Shown: positions 25,565 through 36,181 of the stretch, in pieces
How the letters are laid out: each line of letters begins with the position of its first letter
Numbering within the stretch: the first letter of the stretch is position 1
Notes under the pieces: generated by a model
The model's input: the letters and a program-made list of their open reading frames with translations, nothing else
Told to the model about the DNA's origin: nothing
Databases searched by the model: none
Source: Kriegella aquimaris
GTDB lineage: Bacteria; Bacteroidota; Bacteroidia; Flavobacteriales; Flavobacteriaceae
DNA length: 64,000 nucleotides
Reading direction: 5' to 3'
Assembly (NCBI RefSeq): GCF_900103215.1
Contig: NZ_FNGV01000002.1
Coordinates: 248,001-312,000 of the forward strand
Position numbers and translations under genes: made by a program

Positions 25565-27953
25565 CAAGAAAAGGGGAGCGTTGTCAATTTTCAATGACCA
25601 GTCAAGTTTCATGCAATGGGTCAAAAAACATCTTAAAAAATTGACACTTTTGATGTTTCTTTTAACAGCCTACAATTTTTGCCTTCCAAAACAATTGTTC
25701 AACGATCCTACGGCCACGGTTATCGAGAGTCAATCGGGCACCTTGTTAGGCGCCATGATTGCTGATGATGGCCAATGGCGATTTCCTGTGGCTGATAGTG
25801 TTCCCAATAAGTTTAAGGAGTGCGTAGTGCAATTTGAAGATGCCTATTTTTATAAACACCCAGGGTTTAACCCTGTTTCAATAGTCAAGGCCTTGGTGGC
25901 CAATGTCTCTATAGGAAAAACCGTGCGTGGTGGAAGCACGATTACCCAACAAGTTATTCGGCTCTCTAGAAAAGGAGAAAAGCGATCTTATTGGGAGAAA
26001 TTCATTGAATTGATTTTGTCCACCCGATTGGAACTTCGTTCATCAAAAGATGATATTCTAAAATTGTATGCTAGTCATGCGCCATTTGGCGGTAATGTTG
26101 TAGGTTTAGATGTGGCTGCTTGGCGGTATTTCGGACTCCAGCCACACCAATTGTCTTGGGCCGAATCGGCAACCTTGGCGGTGTTACCGAATGCTCCGAG
26201 TTTGATTTATCCGGGTAAAAACCAGTCGAAATTGTTGGCAAAAAGAAACCGGCTTCTTCAGAAATTATTAGATAGGGGAAGTATCGATAGTACAACTTAC
26301 GAGTTGGCGTTGCTCGAAGAGTTACCTCAAAAACCCTATGCCTTGCCAAAGATAGCTCCTCATTTGGTACAGTACATGGTCAAACAGAACAAAGGGAAGC
26401 GTATTGCGACAACCATCGATAAAAATCTTCAGCGCAACGTCAATGCTATTGTTGAAAGGCATCACCAAGGTCTTCGACAAAATCAAGTTCACAATGCCGC
26501 TGTGTTAGTAATGAATGTAAATACGCGCCAGGTTCTTGCCTACGTAGGTAATACCCAAACGACGGCAGCCCATCAAAAAGATGTTGATATGGTTCAGGCA
26601 AACCGAAGTACGGGAAGTGTGATCAAACCTCTTTTATATGCCGCCATGTTAGATGCCGGGGAACTATTGCCTGATATGTTGGTGCCCGATGTGCCAACGC
26701 AGATTGCTGGCTATACCCCAGAAAATTTTAATGAAGATTATAGTGGTGCGGTGCAGGCAAAAAAAGCCTTGGCGCGTTCGCTAAATATACCTGCAGTGCG
26801 TTTACTACAATCATATGGGTTGGAAAAATTTCGAGATCAACTTGACCTTTTTGACCTTCGTGGGCTCAATAAATCTGCCGATCATTATGGGTTGACACTT
26901 ATTTTGGGGGGTGCAGAAACGAACCTTTGGGACCTCTGCAAAACGTATGCAAATATGGCGTCGACCGTTAATCATTTTAATGATACTTCGAGCGAATATT
27001 TTTCGAATGAATTCACATCACCGGTACTTAAAAAAGACCAAGCAGTCGATTTTGCTTCTAAATCTATTCAAAAAACGATTTTTGACGCTGCCAGCATGTA
27101 CCTCACTTTTGAGGCTATGAAGGAGGTCAATCGCCCTGAGGGAAGTGAATCTTGGGAATTTTTCGACAGCAGTAGAGAGATAGCTTGGAAAACGGGTACC
27201 AGTTTTGGTAATAAAGATGCCTGGGCCATCGGCCTGACAAAAGACTATGTAGTCGGTATTTGGGTCGGTAATGCCGATGGCGAGGGAAGGCCAAATGTAA
27301 GCGGGGTGAATAGTGCGGCCCCTATCTTGTTCGATGTGTTCGATGTACTTCCTAAAAGCAAATGGTTCTCAAAACCGTTGGACGAGTTTACCGATATAGA
27401 GATCTGTGCCGAAAGTGGTTATTTGGCTACGACCGATTGTCCTGCTATATCGATTGCTATCCCCAATAAACAAAATTTTGTAAGGTCTTGTGGTTACCAC
27501 CAAATGATACAATTAGATGCCCAAAAACAATTTCGGGTGAATTCGTCATGTGCAGATCTGACAGAGACGGTTTCTAAATCGTGGTTTGTTTTGCCTCCCT
27601 TGATGGAGTTTTATTATAAAAGAACGCACCCTAGTTATAAAGTCTTGCCTCCATTTCGTTCCGATTGTAAAAGTACCAATGCTCCTCCCATGGCGTTTAT
27701 TTATCCTAAAAATGGAAGCCGTTTGACCTTGGCCAAGAATTTCGATGGAAATAAAAATGAAATAGTGGTAAAATTGGTACATACAAAACCAGAGACAGAA
27801 GTGTACTGGTATTTGGACGATACCTTTATTGGTGAGACCAAAAACTTTCATGAAATGGGTATTTTGCCTTTGGGAGGAAAACATAAAATCACGGTGGTTG
27901 ATGCGTTGGGGAACGAAATTGCCATTTCGATAAGCATAATCAATGAGCTTTGA
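25548..27953 (+). CDS. pbpC: Penicillin-binding protein 1C
   Basis: An 801-residue bifunctional peptidoglycan synthase. N-terminal membrane helix (LTLLMFLLTAYNFCLP); glycosyltransferase domain with the catalytic ECVVQFEDAYFYKHPGF region and GGSTITQQV; transpeptidase domain with Ser357 in the SVIK box, a SLN motif (ARSLNIPAV) and KTGT at residues 548-551; and the C-terminal BiPBP_C domain of the PBP1C type. PBP1C is thought to mend cell-wall damage together with alpha-2-macroglobulin, whose gene lies upstream at 17805. It overlaps the preceding ABM gene by 17 bp. No close terminator was seen after the stop. Confidence 0.95.
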   Translation: MNLKNNKKRGALSIFNDQSSFMQWVKKHLKKLTLLMFLLTAYNFCLPKQLFNDPTATVIESQSGTLLGAMIADDGQWRFPVADSVPNKFKECVVQFEDAYFYKHPGFNPVSIVKALVANVSIGKTVRGGSTITQQVIRLSRKGEKRSYWEKFIELILSTRLELRSSKDDILKLYASHAPFGGNVVGLDVAAWRYFGLQPHQLSWAESATLAVLPNAPSLIYPGKNQSKLLAKRNRLLQKLLDRGSIDSTTYELALLEELPQKPYALPKIAPHLVQYMVKQNKGKRIATTIDKNLQRNVNAIVERHHQGLRQNQVHNAAVLVMNVNTRQVLAYVGNTQTTAAHQKDVDMVQANRSTGSVIKPLLYAAMLDAGELLPDMLVPDVPTQIAGYTPENFNEDYSGAVQAKKALARSLNIPAVRLLQSYGLEKFRDQLDLFDLRGLNKSADHYGLTLILGGAETNLWDLCKTYANMASTVNHFNDTSSEYFSNEFTSPVLKKDQAVDFASKSIQKTIFDAASMYLTFEAMKEVNRPEGSESWEFFDSSREIAWKTGTSFGNKDAWAIGLTKDYVVGIWVGNADGEGRPNVSGVNSAAPILFDVFDVLPKSKWFSKPLDEFTDIEICAESGYLATTDCPAISIAIPNKQNFVRSCGYHQMIQLDAQKQFRVNSSCADLTETVSKSWFVLPPLMEFYYKRTHPSYKVLPPFRSDCKSTNAPPMAFIYPKNGSRLTLAKNFDGNKNEIVVKLVHTKPETEVYWYLDDTFIGETKNFHEMGILPLGGKHKITVVDALGNEIAISISIINEL

Positions 27954-28048
27954 TATGGAAAGTTTAAGTATTATATTTAACAGTTCTCGAAATTTAGGGA
28001 ACGGGTGCCTCCACTTCAATCAGGAGGTGCAATCAAAGTAAGATGTAA

Positions 28049-29569
<1,521 letters not shown>

Positions 29570-29720
29570 AAAAATTTGTCTTTACCAAGAACCAAATGAA
29601 ATTTGAATGTTAGGTAGAAATTTTAAAACGACGAAGCAAACTGTTTGGTCCAATATGAAGTTTCAATAGATTGCTGTGTTGGGAAGGTTCTTCGCAACGA
29701 CGAATTAAATAAAAAATTAA

Positions 29721-31388
29721 ATGGAAAATATAAAATTCTCGAATCGAGATAGGGCAAAAACCATTGCTAAATTTATAAAAGAAGAATACGACCTAGTTGT
29801 AATCGGAGGAGGTATAACAGGTGGGGGTATTGCACTTGACGCCGCCGCACGTGGTCTAAAAGTAGCTTTGGTTGAAAAAGGTGATTTTGCCTCTGGCACC
29901 AGTAGTAAATCTACAAAATTGATACACGGCGGATTACGTTATTTAAAACAATTCGATTTTTGGTTGGTAAAAGAAGTAGGTTCCGAACGTGCCATTGTTC
30001 ATAAGTTGGCCCCACATCTGGTGCTTCCTGAAAAAATGTTACTACCACTGATCGAAAATGGCTCTTATGGCAAATGGCTTACTTCCATTGGGTTGAAGGT
30101 CTATGATATTTTAGCACAAGTTACGGGAGACGATAAACGGAAAATGTTGGAAAAAAAGGAAGCTTTAAAGCTGGAACCGTTACTTCCCAAAAAAATATTA
30201 AAAGGCGCAGGGTATTATGCAGAATACCGAACAGACGATGCCCGTTTGACCATTGAAAACATTAAAACAAGCCTTAAGTATGGTGCTGCGGCGTTGAACT
30301 ATGCGGAAGTAAAGGGTTTTACATATGCAGAGGAAAAGGTAGCTGGCGTAACTGTGAAAGATTTAGTCTCAGGGAATGAATTCAATATCAAGTCCAAATA
30401 CGTGATCAACGCAGCAGGGCCGTGGGTAGACGAATTGCGAAGCATGAACAACTCTAAAAAAGGAAAGCAGTTACACTTGACCAAAGGGGTACATTTGGTT
30501 TTTCCGTATAAGAAACTCCCTGTGAAGCAATCGGTTTATTTCGATATTCCCGATGGGCGAATGATGTTTGCCATTCCTAGAGGTAAAATCACCTATGTTG
30601 GTACTACCGATACCAATTTTAATAAAGATAAAGACCATGTCGGTATTGACTTGGCCGATGCTATCTATCTTTTGTCCGCGGTAAATAATATGTTCCCCAA
30701 AATCAATTTGGAAATGGAAGATATTATTTCTTCCTGGGCCGGATTGCGTCCATTAATTCATGAAGAAGGAAAATCTGCTTCTGAACTTTCACGAAAGGAT
30801 GAAATTTTCACTTCCGATTCGGGTCTCGTGAGTATTGCCGGTGGTAAGTTGACCGGGTATCGCAAAATGGCCGAACGTGTGGTCGACCGAATTACCAAGA
30901 AATTGGAAGAAGAGTATGAGACCAAATCGAAAGAATCGGATACGGAGAATATACCTTTATGTGGCAATGTGGGCTTTAAAAAATTCAAACACGTTAAAAA
31001 ATATATCGCAGAAATCTATGATCGGATAAAGGCCGACGGATTTTCAGAATATGACGCTTGGTTCTTAGTTACCAATTACGGCAAACAGACCGATACTATT
31101 CTAGAAACCTACTCGAAATTAAAGGATAAAGACAACTATGTGCGATTGATAAAAGCGGAGTTGCATTTTGGTATCGATTACGAAATGGTACAGAACCCGA
31201 TGGATTTCTTTGTGAGAAGAACAGGAAGGTTATACTTTGACATCGATAGCATCACCACTTTTATGGAGCCTGTGCTGAAAGAGTTTCAATCCGTTTTTAA
31301 AGTAGATGAAACGCAAATTGATGCTTGGCGGGATACCTTATTGGCCTTGATTAAAGAACACTCCGATTTTTCATTGGAGCGGGTTTGA
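29721..31388 (+). CDS. glpD: Glycerol-3-phosphate dehydrogenase, FAD-dependent
   Basis: A 555-residue quinone-linked glycerol-3-phosphate dehydrogenase that oxidises G3P to dihydroxyacetone phosphate at the inner membrane. The FAD-binding motif GGGITGGGIALDAAARG lies at about residues 28-44, followed by TSSKSTKLIHGGLRYL, the central YYAEYRTDDARLTIEN substrate segment, GTTDTNFNKD, and a C-terminal helical domain. It follows glpK by 151 bp. Its last 18 bp overlap tail-to-tail with the convergent hydrolase gene. Function is secure. Confidence 0.96.
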   Translation: MENIKFSNRDRAKTIAKFIKEEYDLVVIGGGITGGGIALDAAARGLKVALVEKGDFASGTSSKSTKLIHGGLRYLKQFDFWLVKEVGSERAIVHKLAPHLVLPEKMLLPLIENGSYGKWLTSIGLKVYDILAQVTGDDKRKMLEKKEALKLEPLLPKKILKGAGYYAEYRTDDARLTIENIKTSLKYGAAALNYAEVKGFTYAEEKVAGVTVKDLVSGNEFNIKSKYVINAAGPWVDELRSMNNSKKGKQLHLTKGVHLVFPYKKLPVKQSVYFDIPDGRMMFAIPRGKITYVGTTDTNFNKDKDHVGIDLADAIYLLSAVNNMFPKINLEMEDIISSWAGLRPLIHEEGKSASELSRKDEIFTSDSGLVSIAGGKLTGYRKMAERVVDRITKKLEEEYETKSKESDTENIPLCGNVGFKKFKHVKKYIAEIYDRIKADGFSEYDAWFLVTNYGKQTDTILETYSKLKDKDNYVRLIKAELHFGIDYEMVQNPMDFFVRRTGRLYFDIDSITTFMEPVLKEFQSVFKVDETQIDAWRDTLLALIKEHSDFSLERV

Positions 31389-32771
31389 TAAGTTCCATTC
31401 AATAGGCTTTCGCACCTCGCTACATTCCATATCAGGTTTATGGAGCGGATCGTTCAGAAAGTCTTCGGCTATTTGATAAAAACAAGGATTGTATAAACTG
31501 TTGTGTGCGTCATCTAAAAACAGAAGTTCATACCCGTTTTTCAAATGTTTAATTGCCCCTTTGGCATTGCTAATAGGGGTAACATGGTCTAAGCCACCGC
31601 TTGTCAATAGAATTGGTATTTCAGAAACCACGGGCTGGTTTTCAATGTTGGTAGCCCTAAAGGAATGCCAATTATTCAACAATTTTATTGTTGAACTATT
31701 AGGTGGATAAGCAAACCCGATCTCACTACTATTTAGAGCTTGGTCCATAGTTGCCAAGTCATTAAAGGGGAACTCTTCATACACCATCACTGAATAGTTC
31801 ATGGGCCAATTGATAAAATTAAATATATATTCGAAACCTTTTAGAGCATTTCTTAAAGGTTCGGTTTCTCCATTCTCCATTGCCTCAATGAGTAAAGGTA
31901 TATTGGATATGGAATAGCGATCGTAAAGTGATACAAAAAGTAGTAAATAGGCATCATGGGTATTGAGCACGAAAGGCTTGCCTTCAAATTCAAAATGTAA
32001 AGGATCAGATTCTAATTTCTTCAGTATCTTAATTAAGCGCTCTTTCAAATCAGGATAGCGCTTATTACAACCTTCATTTTTTATGCAACGCTCCAGAACT
32101 GAAAAAAGGGAATTTTCAAAATTTTGAATTGAATTATTTAAAAAATTTGCTTCTGGAGGAAGGATAGCTGTAAGTACTGCACTTCGAACACCGTTGGGAA
32201 AATCACGCATCATAGTCAGACCCAGCCGCGAACCATAGGAACCTCCAAAAAGGTTCCATTTCTTATAACCCAATGCTTTGCGTAAATCTTCAAAATCGGC
32301 CGCATTTTCCCTGCTGTTATATCCGGCAAGGTCGACCCCATTCTGTTTCATAGTTTCTTTGCATTCGGCTAGTAGGCTATCCGTAGCCCTAAAATCATCT
32401 TCCACACTAAGATTTTGTCGCATGATGGCGAAAAGCATATCACCAATTTCGGTACAATTTGCTTCAGAGGCACCTGTGCCCCGTTGATCCATCAATACGA
32501 TATCCCTATCTTTTCTAAGCGGATGGTTTTCCCAAAAACCTTCCATTATCAAGGTTGCGGCTCCCGGGCCACCTTGCAAATAGGCAATAGGAGCTTTACG
32601 GGAAGTGGTGTCCTTCGCTTTTAATACTTTATAAACCAATTTGAGGGTACGGGAATCGGGATCATCTCTGTTTTCAGGTACTTCTAGAATTCCATCTAAG
32701 ATTATATCCGGAGGGGTCGTATTACAACCAATGAGGAGCGTTGCAAATAATAAAAAGACCCAACTGCGCAT
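31371..32771 (-). CDS. Alpha/beta-hydrolase lipoprotein, proline-iminopeptidase/TAP-like
   Basis: A 466-residue exported hydrolase. Signal MRSWVFLLFATLLIGC is of the lipoprotein type. The oxyanion motif YLQGGPGAATL and the nucleophile elbow GGSYGSRLG identify an S33-family peptidase fold; the TAP-like C-terminal part holds the Asp in SGGLDHVTP and the His in DDAHNSLYNPC. Relatives release N-terminal tri- or single residues (tripeptidyl aminopeptidase or proline iminopeptidase). Substrate unknown. Its 3' end overlaps glpD by 18 bp on the opposite strand, and it is 41 bp downstream of gpsA, with which it may be co-transcribed. Confidence 0.88.
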   Translation of the reverse strand: MRSWVFLLFATLLIGCNTTPPDIILDGILEVPENRDDPDSRTLKLVYKVLKAKDTTSRKAPIAYLQGGPGAATLIMEGFWENHPLRKDRDIVLMDQRGTGASEANCTEIGDMLFAIMRQNLSVEDDFRATDSLLAECKETMKQNGVDLAGYNSRENAADFEDLRKALGYKKWNLFGGSYGSRLGLTMMRDFPNGVRSAVLTAILPPEANFLNNSIQNFENSLFSVLERCIKNEGCNKRYPDLKERLIKILKKLESDPLHFEFEGKPFVLNTHDAYLLLFVSLYDRYSISNIPLLIEAMENGETEPLRNALKGFEYIFNFINWPMNYSVMVYEEFPFNDLATMDQALNSSEIGFAYPPNSSTIKLLNNWHSFRATNIENQPVVSEIPILLTSGGLDHVTPISNAKGAIKHLKNGYELLFLDDAHNSLYNPCFYQIAEDFLNDPLHKPDMECSEVRKPIEWNLSNPLQ

Positions 32772-32812
32772 AGTTATATGGAATGTAGTATTCTAAGATA
32801 AAGAAACTTTAT

Positions 32813-33811
32813 TTAATCGATTTTTTCAGTCAGCTTGGCAAAAACACTCTTGGGGTTCTTGCCCTCGTAAAGCACGGCATAAACCGCATTGATAATGGGT
32901 GTTTTTACCTTTTTTTCGAATTTAGATTTGATTTCAAAGGCGCTCTTAGTGGCGTAGTATCCTTCGGCGACCATACTCATTTCCATTTGGGCACTTTTTA
33001 CGGTGTAACCTTTACCTATCATATTACCGAACATACGGTTACGGCTAAAGGTAGAATAGCCTGTTACCAAAAGATCGCCAAGATAAGCGGAGTCGTTTAT
33101 ATTCCGGTCGATTTTATGAATGCGCTTGGTAAAGCGTTTCATCTCGCGGATTGCATTGCTCATTAATACACTTTGAAAATTGTCACCATAACCTAGTCCA
33201 TGCGCGATACCCGCGGCAATGGCATAAATATTCTTTAACATGGCGGCATATTCGGTTCCTATAATGTCTTTGGAAATTTTAGTTTTGATATAGGCGCTCC
33301 TTAAATTTTCGGCTACAAGTTCAGCTTTTGCAACGTCGGCACACGCGATGGTCAGGTATGAAAGCCGTTCCAGAGCAACTTCCTCGGCGTGACAGGGACC
33401 GGTAATAACGCCGATGTTCTCAAAGGGAATGTTATAGGTTTCATGAAAATGCTCTCCAACGATGAGTCCGGTTTCTGGCACGATTCCTTTAATGGCCGAG
33501 AAAATAATTTTATCAGCTAAGGTTACTTTTAATTTTTCAAGTTCACTTCCTAAAAAAGCAGAAGGTATTGCGAAAATTAAAATATCAGCATGTTCAACGG
33601 CCTTATTAATATCATCTGTCAATTGAAGTTGATCGATGTTGAATTCAACGGATCGTAAATAGTTAGGGTTGTGTTTTTCGGTTTGTAAATAAGCTATGGC
33701 ATCTGAACTACGCATATACCATGTTATTTTGTCCGAATTTTCGGTGAGCATTTTCACTATGGCAGTGGCCCAGCTTCCACCACCAAATACAGCAAATCTT
33801 GTTTTTATCAT
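32813..33811 (-). CDS. gpsA: NAD(P)-dependent glycerol-3-phosphate dehydrogenase
   Basis: A 332-residue cytosolic enzyme that reduces dihydroxyacetone phosphate to sn-G3P for phospholipid synthesis. N-terminal Rossmann motif FGGGSWATAIVKML, the GPCHAEEVALERLS segment, catalytic Lys in AMLKNIYAIAAG, and GYGDNFQSVLMSNAIREMKRF, all hallmarks of GpsA. It faces away from glpK/glpD but completes G3P handling in this region: production by GlpK or GpsA, consumption by GlpD. A -7 box on the minus strand is at 33831-33838. Confidence 0.95.
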   Translation of the reverse strand: MIKTRFAVFGGGSWATAIVKMLTENSDKITWYMRSSDAIAYLQTEKHNPNYLRSVEFNIDQLQLTDDINKAVEHADILIFAIPSAFLGSELEKLKVTLADKIIFSAIKGIVPETGLIVGEHFHETYNIPFENIGVITGPCHAEEVALERLSYLTIACADVAKAELVAENLRSAYIKTKISKDIIGTEYAAMLKNIYAIAAGIAHGLGYGDNFQSVLMSNAIREMKRFTKRIHKIDRNINDSAYLGDLLVTGYSTFSRNRMFGNMIGKGYTVKSAQMEMSMVAEGYYATKSAFEIKSKFEKKVKTPIINAVYAVLYEGKNPKSVFAKLTEKID

Positions 33812-33830
33812 TAGTAGGTGTAATTAATTT

Positions 33831-33838
33831 CAAAAGTA
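33831..33838 (-). promoter_or_regulatory. -7 box of gpsA (TACTTTTG)
   Basis: TACTTTTG on the minus strand matches TAnnTTTG, placing the transcript start near 33824, 12 nt before the gpsA ATG. No TTG at -33 is clear. Confidence 0.45.
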
Positions 33839-34126
33839 ATTAAAATTGATTTAGGTACTTCATCGTCGTTTTACCGACGAATTACATGCACATGAATAAA
33901 AACCGATAAAATGCGTAAAATTTTAACAACTCTGCGCCAATTGCCAAACAATATAATGTAGGAAAATACGCTATTACTAAAGAACATTGCAAAAATAAAA
34001 TATACGGACCTTAAGCGGTCTGAGAACAATTTTTTTGGTTGGTTATTTAGTTAGGAACCGCCTCGACGTCTTAGTTGGGGCGGTTTTTTATTGTCATGTT
34101 AATTGGAAAAGTATTTGGTTCTTTTT
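33839..34126. other. Intergenic region containing an orphan plus-strand terminator
   Basis: About 290 bp between gpsA and the araC-type gene (both minus). No ORF longer than 16 codons is visible on the plus strand, yet a plus-strand terminator ends the region (34056-34090). GACC/GGTC arms at about 34007-34021 with a 6-nt loop lie just upstream. This is compatible with a small plus-strand RNA. Confidence 0.4.
34056..34090 (+). terminator. Orphan rho-independent terminator
   Basis: AACCGCC (34056-34062) pairs with GGCGGTT (34079-34085), extended by a U-G and a C-G pair, then six T. The T-run is only on the plus strand, but both flanking genes are on the minus strand. It therefore would end an unannotated plus-strand transcript. 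TTTAGTTAG stands directly before the stem. Confidence 0.7.
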
Positions 34127-34975
34127 TTAATTGTTCAAATGTCTTTTTTTGAATTCCGAGGGATTTTCCAGTGTAACTTTTTTGAAGATACGATTGAAGT
34201 AGGAGAGACTTTCGAATCCGCAATCGAAGCAAGTTTCGGTAATATTTTTGCCCATTAGAAGTAATCGTTTGGCCTGGCTAATGCGATATTGGTTTAAGAA
34301 TGCTACAAAAGAGTTGCCAGTGGCTTTTTTAAAATAGCGACAGAAAGCAGGTTTGCTAAGATTGCAAAGTGATGCAATTTCATCAACAGTTATTTTTCCT
34401 TGATAATGTTCATCTATATAAGCGTAGATGGTTCGCATGCGTTTTTGTTCTTTTAAGCTAAAGCGATTGACAAATGGTTTGTCATGTAAAAGGGTGTATT
34501 CGTTGCTGTTGGATAATTCTTCCAGTAGTTGCATAACTTCCACAAATAGCTGAAAAGGGGCTAGTGTATGCAGTTCTTTAATACGTTTTCCAATACTATT
34601 TTTTGTTTCTCCGTTAAAGGCAATCCCAAATTGGGCTTGATCGAAGAGTTCACATATCTGGTTTAGCTCGGGTATTTCGTTGGCGAAAGATTTTCGGAAC
34701 GAGGGTTTGATATGCAACACTTCCATTCGATAATTGGTTTTGACCCCATGGTCAAAATTGAGATGCGGCATATTCGACCCTATCAAAACCAGATCACTTT
34801 TTTGATAAGTAGAAATGTGGTCACCCACGTGTCGTGTAGCGGTAGCCCCTTCAATATAAACGAGTTCGTATTCTGGATGAAAGTGCCAAAAGAACAGGTC
34901 GTTCAGTTTGGGATCGTGCAACACCCGAAACGGACTTTTAGATTCAGGGCTGATAGTTTCCAATTGAATTTTCAT
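34127..34975 (-). CDS. AraC family transcriptional regulator
   Basis: A 282-residue regulator. N-terminal cupin ligand-binding domain (FFWHFHPEYELVYIEG, HISTYQKSDLVLIGSNMPH) and C-terminal double HTH (KITVDEIASLCNLSKPAFCRYFKKATG, then ITETCFDCGFESLSYFNRIFKK). AraC proteins with this cupin often control sugar or small-molecule metabolism. The start is placed at ATG 34975 (MKIQLETISPES); ATG 34990 adds five residues. It is divergent from the phytanoyl-CoA dioxygenase-like gene at 35126, which is the natural target. Candidate operator half-sites lie in the shared spacer at 35027 and 35048. Confidence 0.93.
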   Translation of the reverse strand: MKIQLETISPESKSPFRVLHDPKLNDLFFWHFHPEYELVYIEGATATRHVGDHISTYQKSDLVLIGSNMPHLNFDHGVKTNYRMEVLHIKPSFRKSFANEIPELNQICELFDQAQFGIAFNGETKNSIGKRIKELHTLAPFQLFVEVMQLLEELSNSNEYTLLHDKPFVNRFSLKEQKRMRTIYAYIDEHYQGKITVDEIASLCNLSKPAFCRYFKKATGNSFVAFLNQYRISQAKRLLLMGKNITETCFDCGFESLSYFNRIFKKVTLENPSEFKKRHLNN

Positions 34976-35026
34976 TCTTAAATTTAACAAAATTCACAGG
35001 TATAACAACCTATAATGCTAAAAATA

Positions 35027-35054
35027 TCAATATTGTTCAAATACTGGTCAATAT
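35027..35054. promoter_or_regulatory. Candidate AraC-type direct repeat between araC and PhyH genes
   Basis: TCAATAT occurs at 35027-35033 and again at 35048-35054, exactly 21 bp apart, the spacing of tandem AraC half-sites. It lies in the shared divergent promoter region. The repeated core is only 7 bp in AT-rich DNA, so this is tentative. Confidence 0.3.
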
Positions 35055-35125
35055 CAAGGTAGAGAAGCACTACCTAAATTTCTAGTTTTACTTTATAATT
35101 CCAACTCCTAATTAAAAGTTGAATC

Positions 35126-36100
35126 ATGGAAAAAATAAAAGGTGAAATTGAAATGGCCAATAAAGGCCATAAAGAAATCCCGGGAAATCCATCTACATCA
35201 ACGACGAGTAAAATTAAATTGAACGATCGCTCCAATGAACAACCGTTGCGTGTCTTAAGCGAAGCCGATTGGGATTTTTGGATACACAATGGTTATATCG
35301 TCATCAAAAATGCGATTTCAAAAGAGCAGGCCAAAGCTACGGCCGATTTCATATGGGAGTTTGATGAAAAGGATTCTGGAAATCCCCAGACTTGGTATGC
35401 TCCACCACGTGCCGAAATGAAAATGAAAGAGCTGACCGGAACGGGTATGGTCGAAGTTTATAACCATCAATACCTTTGGAACAATCGCCAGACCCAAAGA
35501 GTTTATGACGCATTTGTCGATGTGTGGGGCACGGAAAAATTATGGGTTACCATTGATCGGGCCAATTTAAATTTTCCTTTACAACCAGGTGTCAAGAAAA
35601 AGGGCTTTATTCATTGGGATTATGACCCGGAAACGCGACCTCAAAATGTGCAGGGTGTTTTGGCGTTGGCCGATCAGACCGACGAGAATATGGGCGGTTT
35701 TCAATGTATTCCGTGGTTGTATCGTAATTATGAAACTTGGAAATTGACACAACCCGATGATCGAGATCGATTTCAACCCGATGTTTCTAATTTAGAGGAT
35801 AAAATTGTCAAAGTTAAAATGGAGGCGGGTGATCTGCTCATTTTTAATAGCACGCAACCACATGGCATCAGACCCAACAACTCCAAAGACAAGGTGCGTA
35901 TCGCCCAGTATATTTCGATGATGCCGGCAGAGGAAAACAATGAAGATCTTAGACAGTGGCGAATCAACTCTTGGCGTCATCGAATCGCTCCCGAGGGGTA
36001 TGCTTTTCCTGGAGATCCAAGAGGGTGGGAACAGACAAAATACGAAACTGCTAATTTATCCCCTCTGGGAGAGAAGCTATTAGGATTGACCCCTTGGTAA
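35126..36100 (+). CDS. Phytanoyl-CoA dioxygenase (PhyH) family protein
   Basis: A 324-residue Fe(II)/2-oxoglutarate oxygenase. The metal facial triad is visible: His163 and Asp165 in FIHWDYDPE and His246 in STQPHGIRP; Arg258 is the probable 2-oxoglutarate anchor. The first 40 residues are polar and variable; a later start at residue 10 is possible. PhyH relatives hydroxylate lipids, ectoine or natural products; the substrate here is unknown. It is expressed divergently from an AraC-type regulator, which suggests ligand-induced expression. Confidence 0.9.
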   Translation: MEKIKGEIEMANKGHKEIPGNPSTSTTSKIKLNDRSNEQPLRVLSEADWDFWIHNGYIVIKNAISKEQAKATADFIWEFDEKDSGNPQTWYAPPRAEMKMKELTGTGMVEVYNHQYLWNNRQTQRVYDAFVDVWGTEKLWVTIDRANLNFPLQPGVKKKGFIHWDYDPETRPQNVQGVLALADQTDENMGGFQCIPWLYRNYETWKLTQPDDRDRFQPDVSNLEDKIVKVKMEAGDLLIFNSTQPHGIRPNNSKDKVRIAQYISMMPAEENNEDLRQWRINSWRHRIAPEGYAFPGDPRGWEQTKYETANLSPLGEKLLGLTPW

Positions 36101-36153
36101 ATCAACAAATCTTTAATTCTCATCTAGTTTAAGGTCAAACCGACTATTAATGG

Positions 36154-36161
36154 TATTTTTG
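36154..36161 (+). promoter_or_regulatory. -7 box of the SulP gene (TATTTTTG)
   Basis: TATTTTTG matches TAnnTTTG and lies 20 bp upstream of the TTG start at 36182, predicting a very short leader. No perfect -33 TTG at 17-23 nt. Confidence 0.5.
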
Positions 36162-36181
36162 CATCCTTAAAATAAGAAGGT

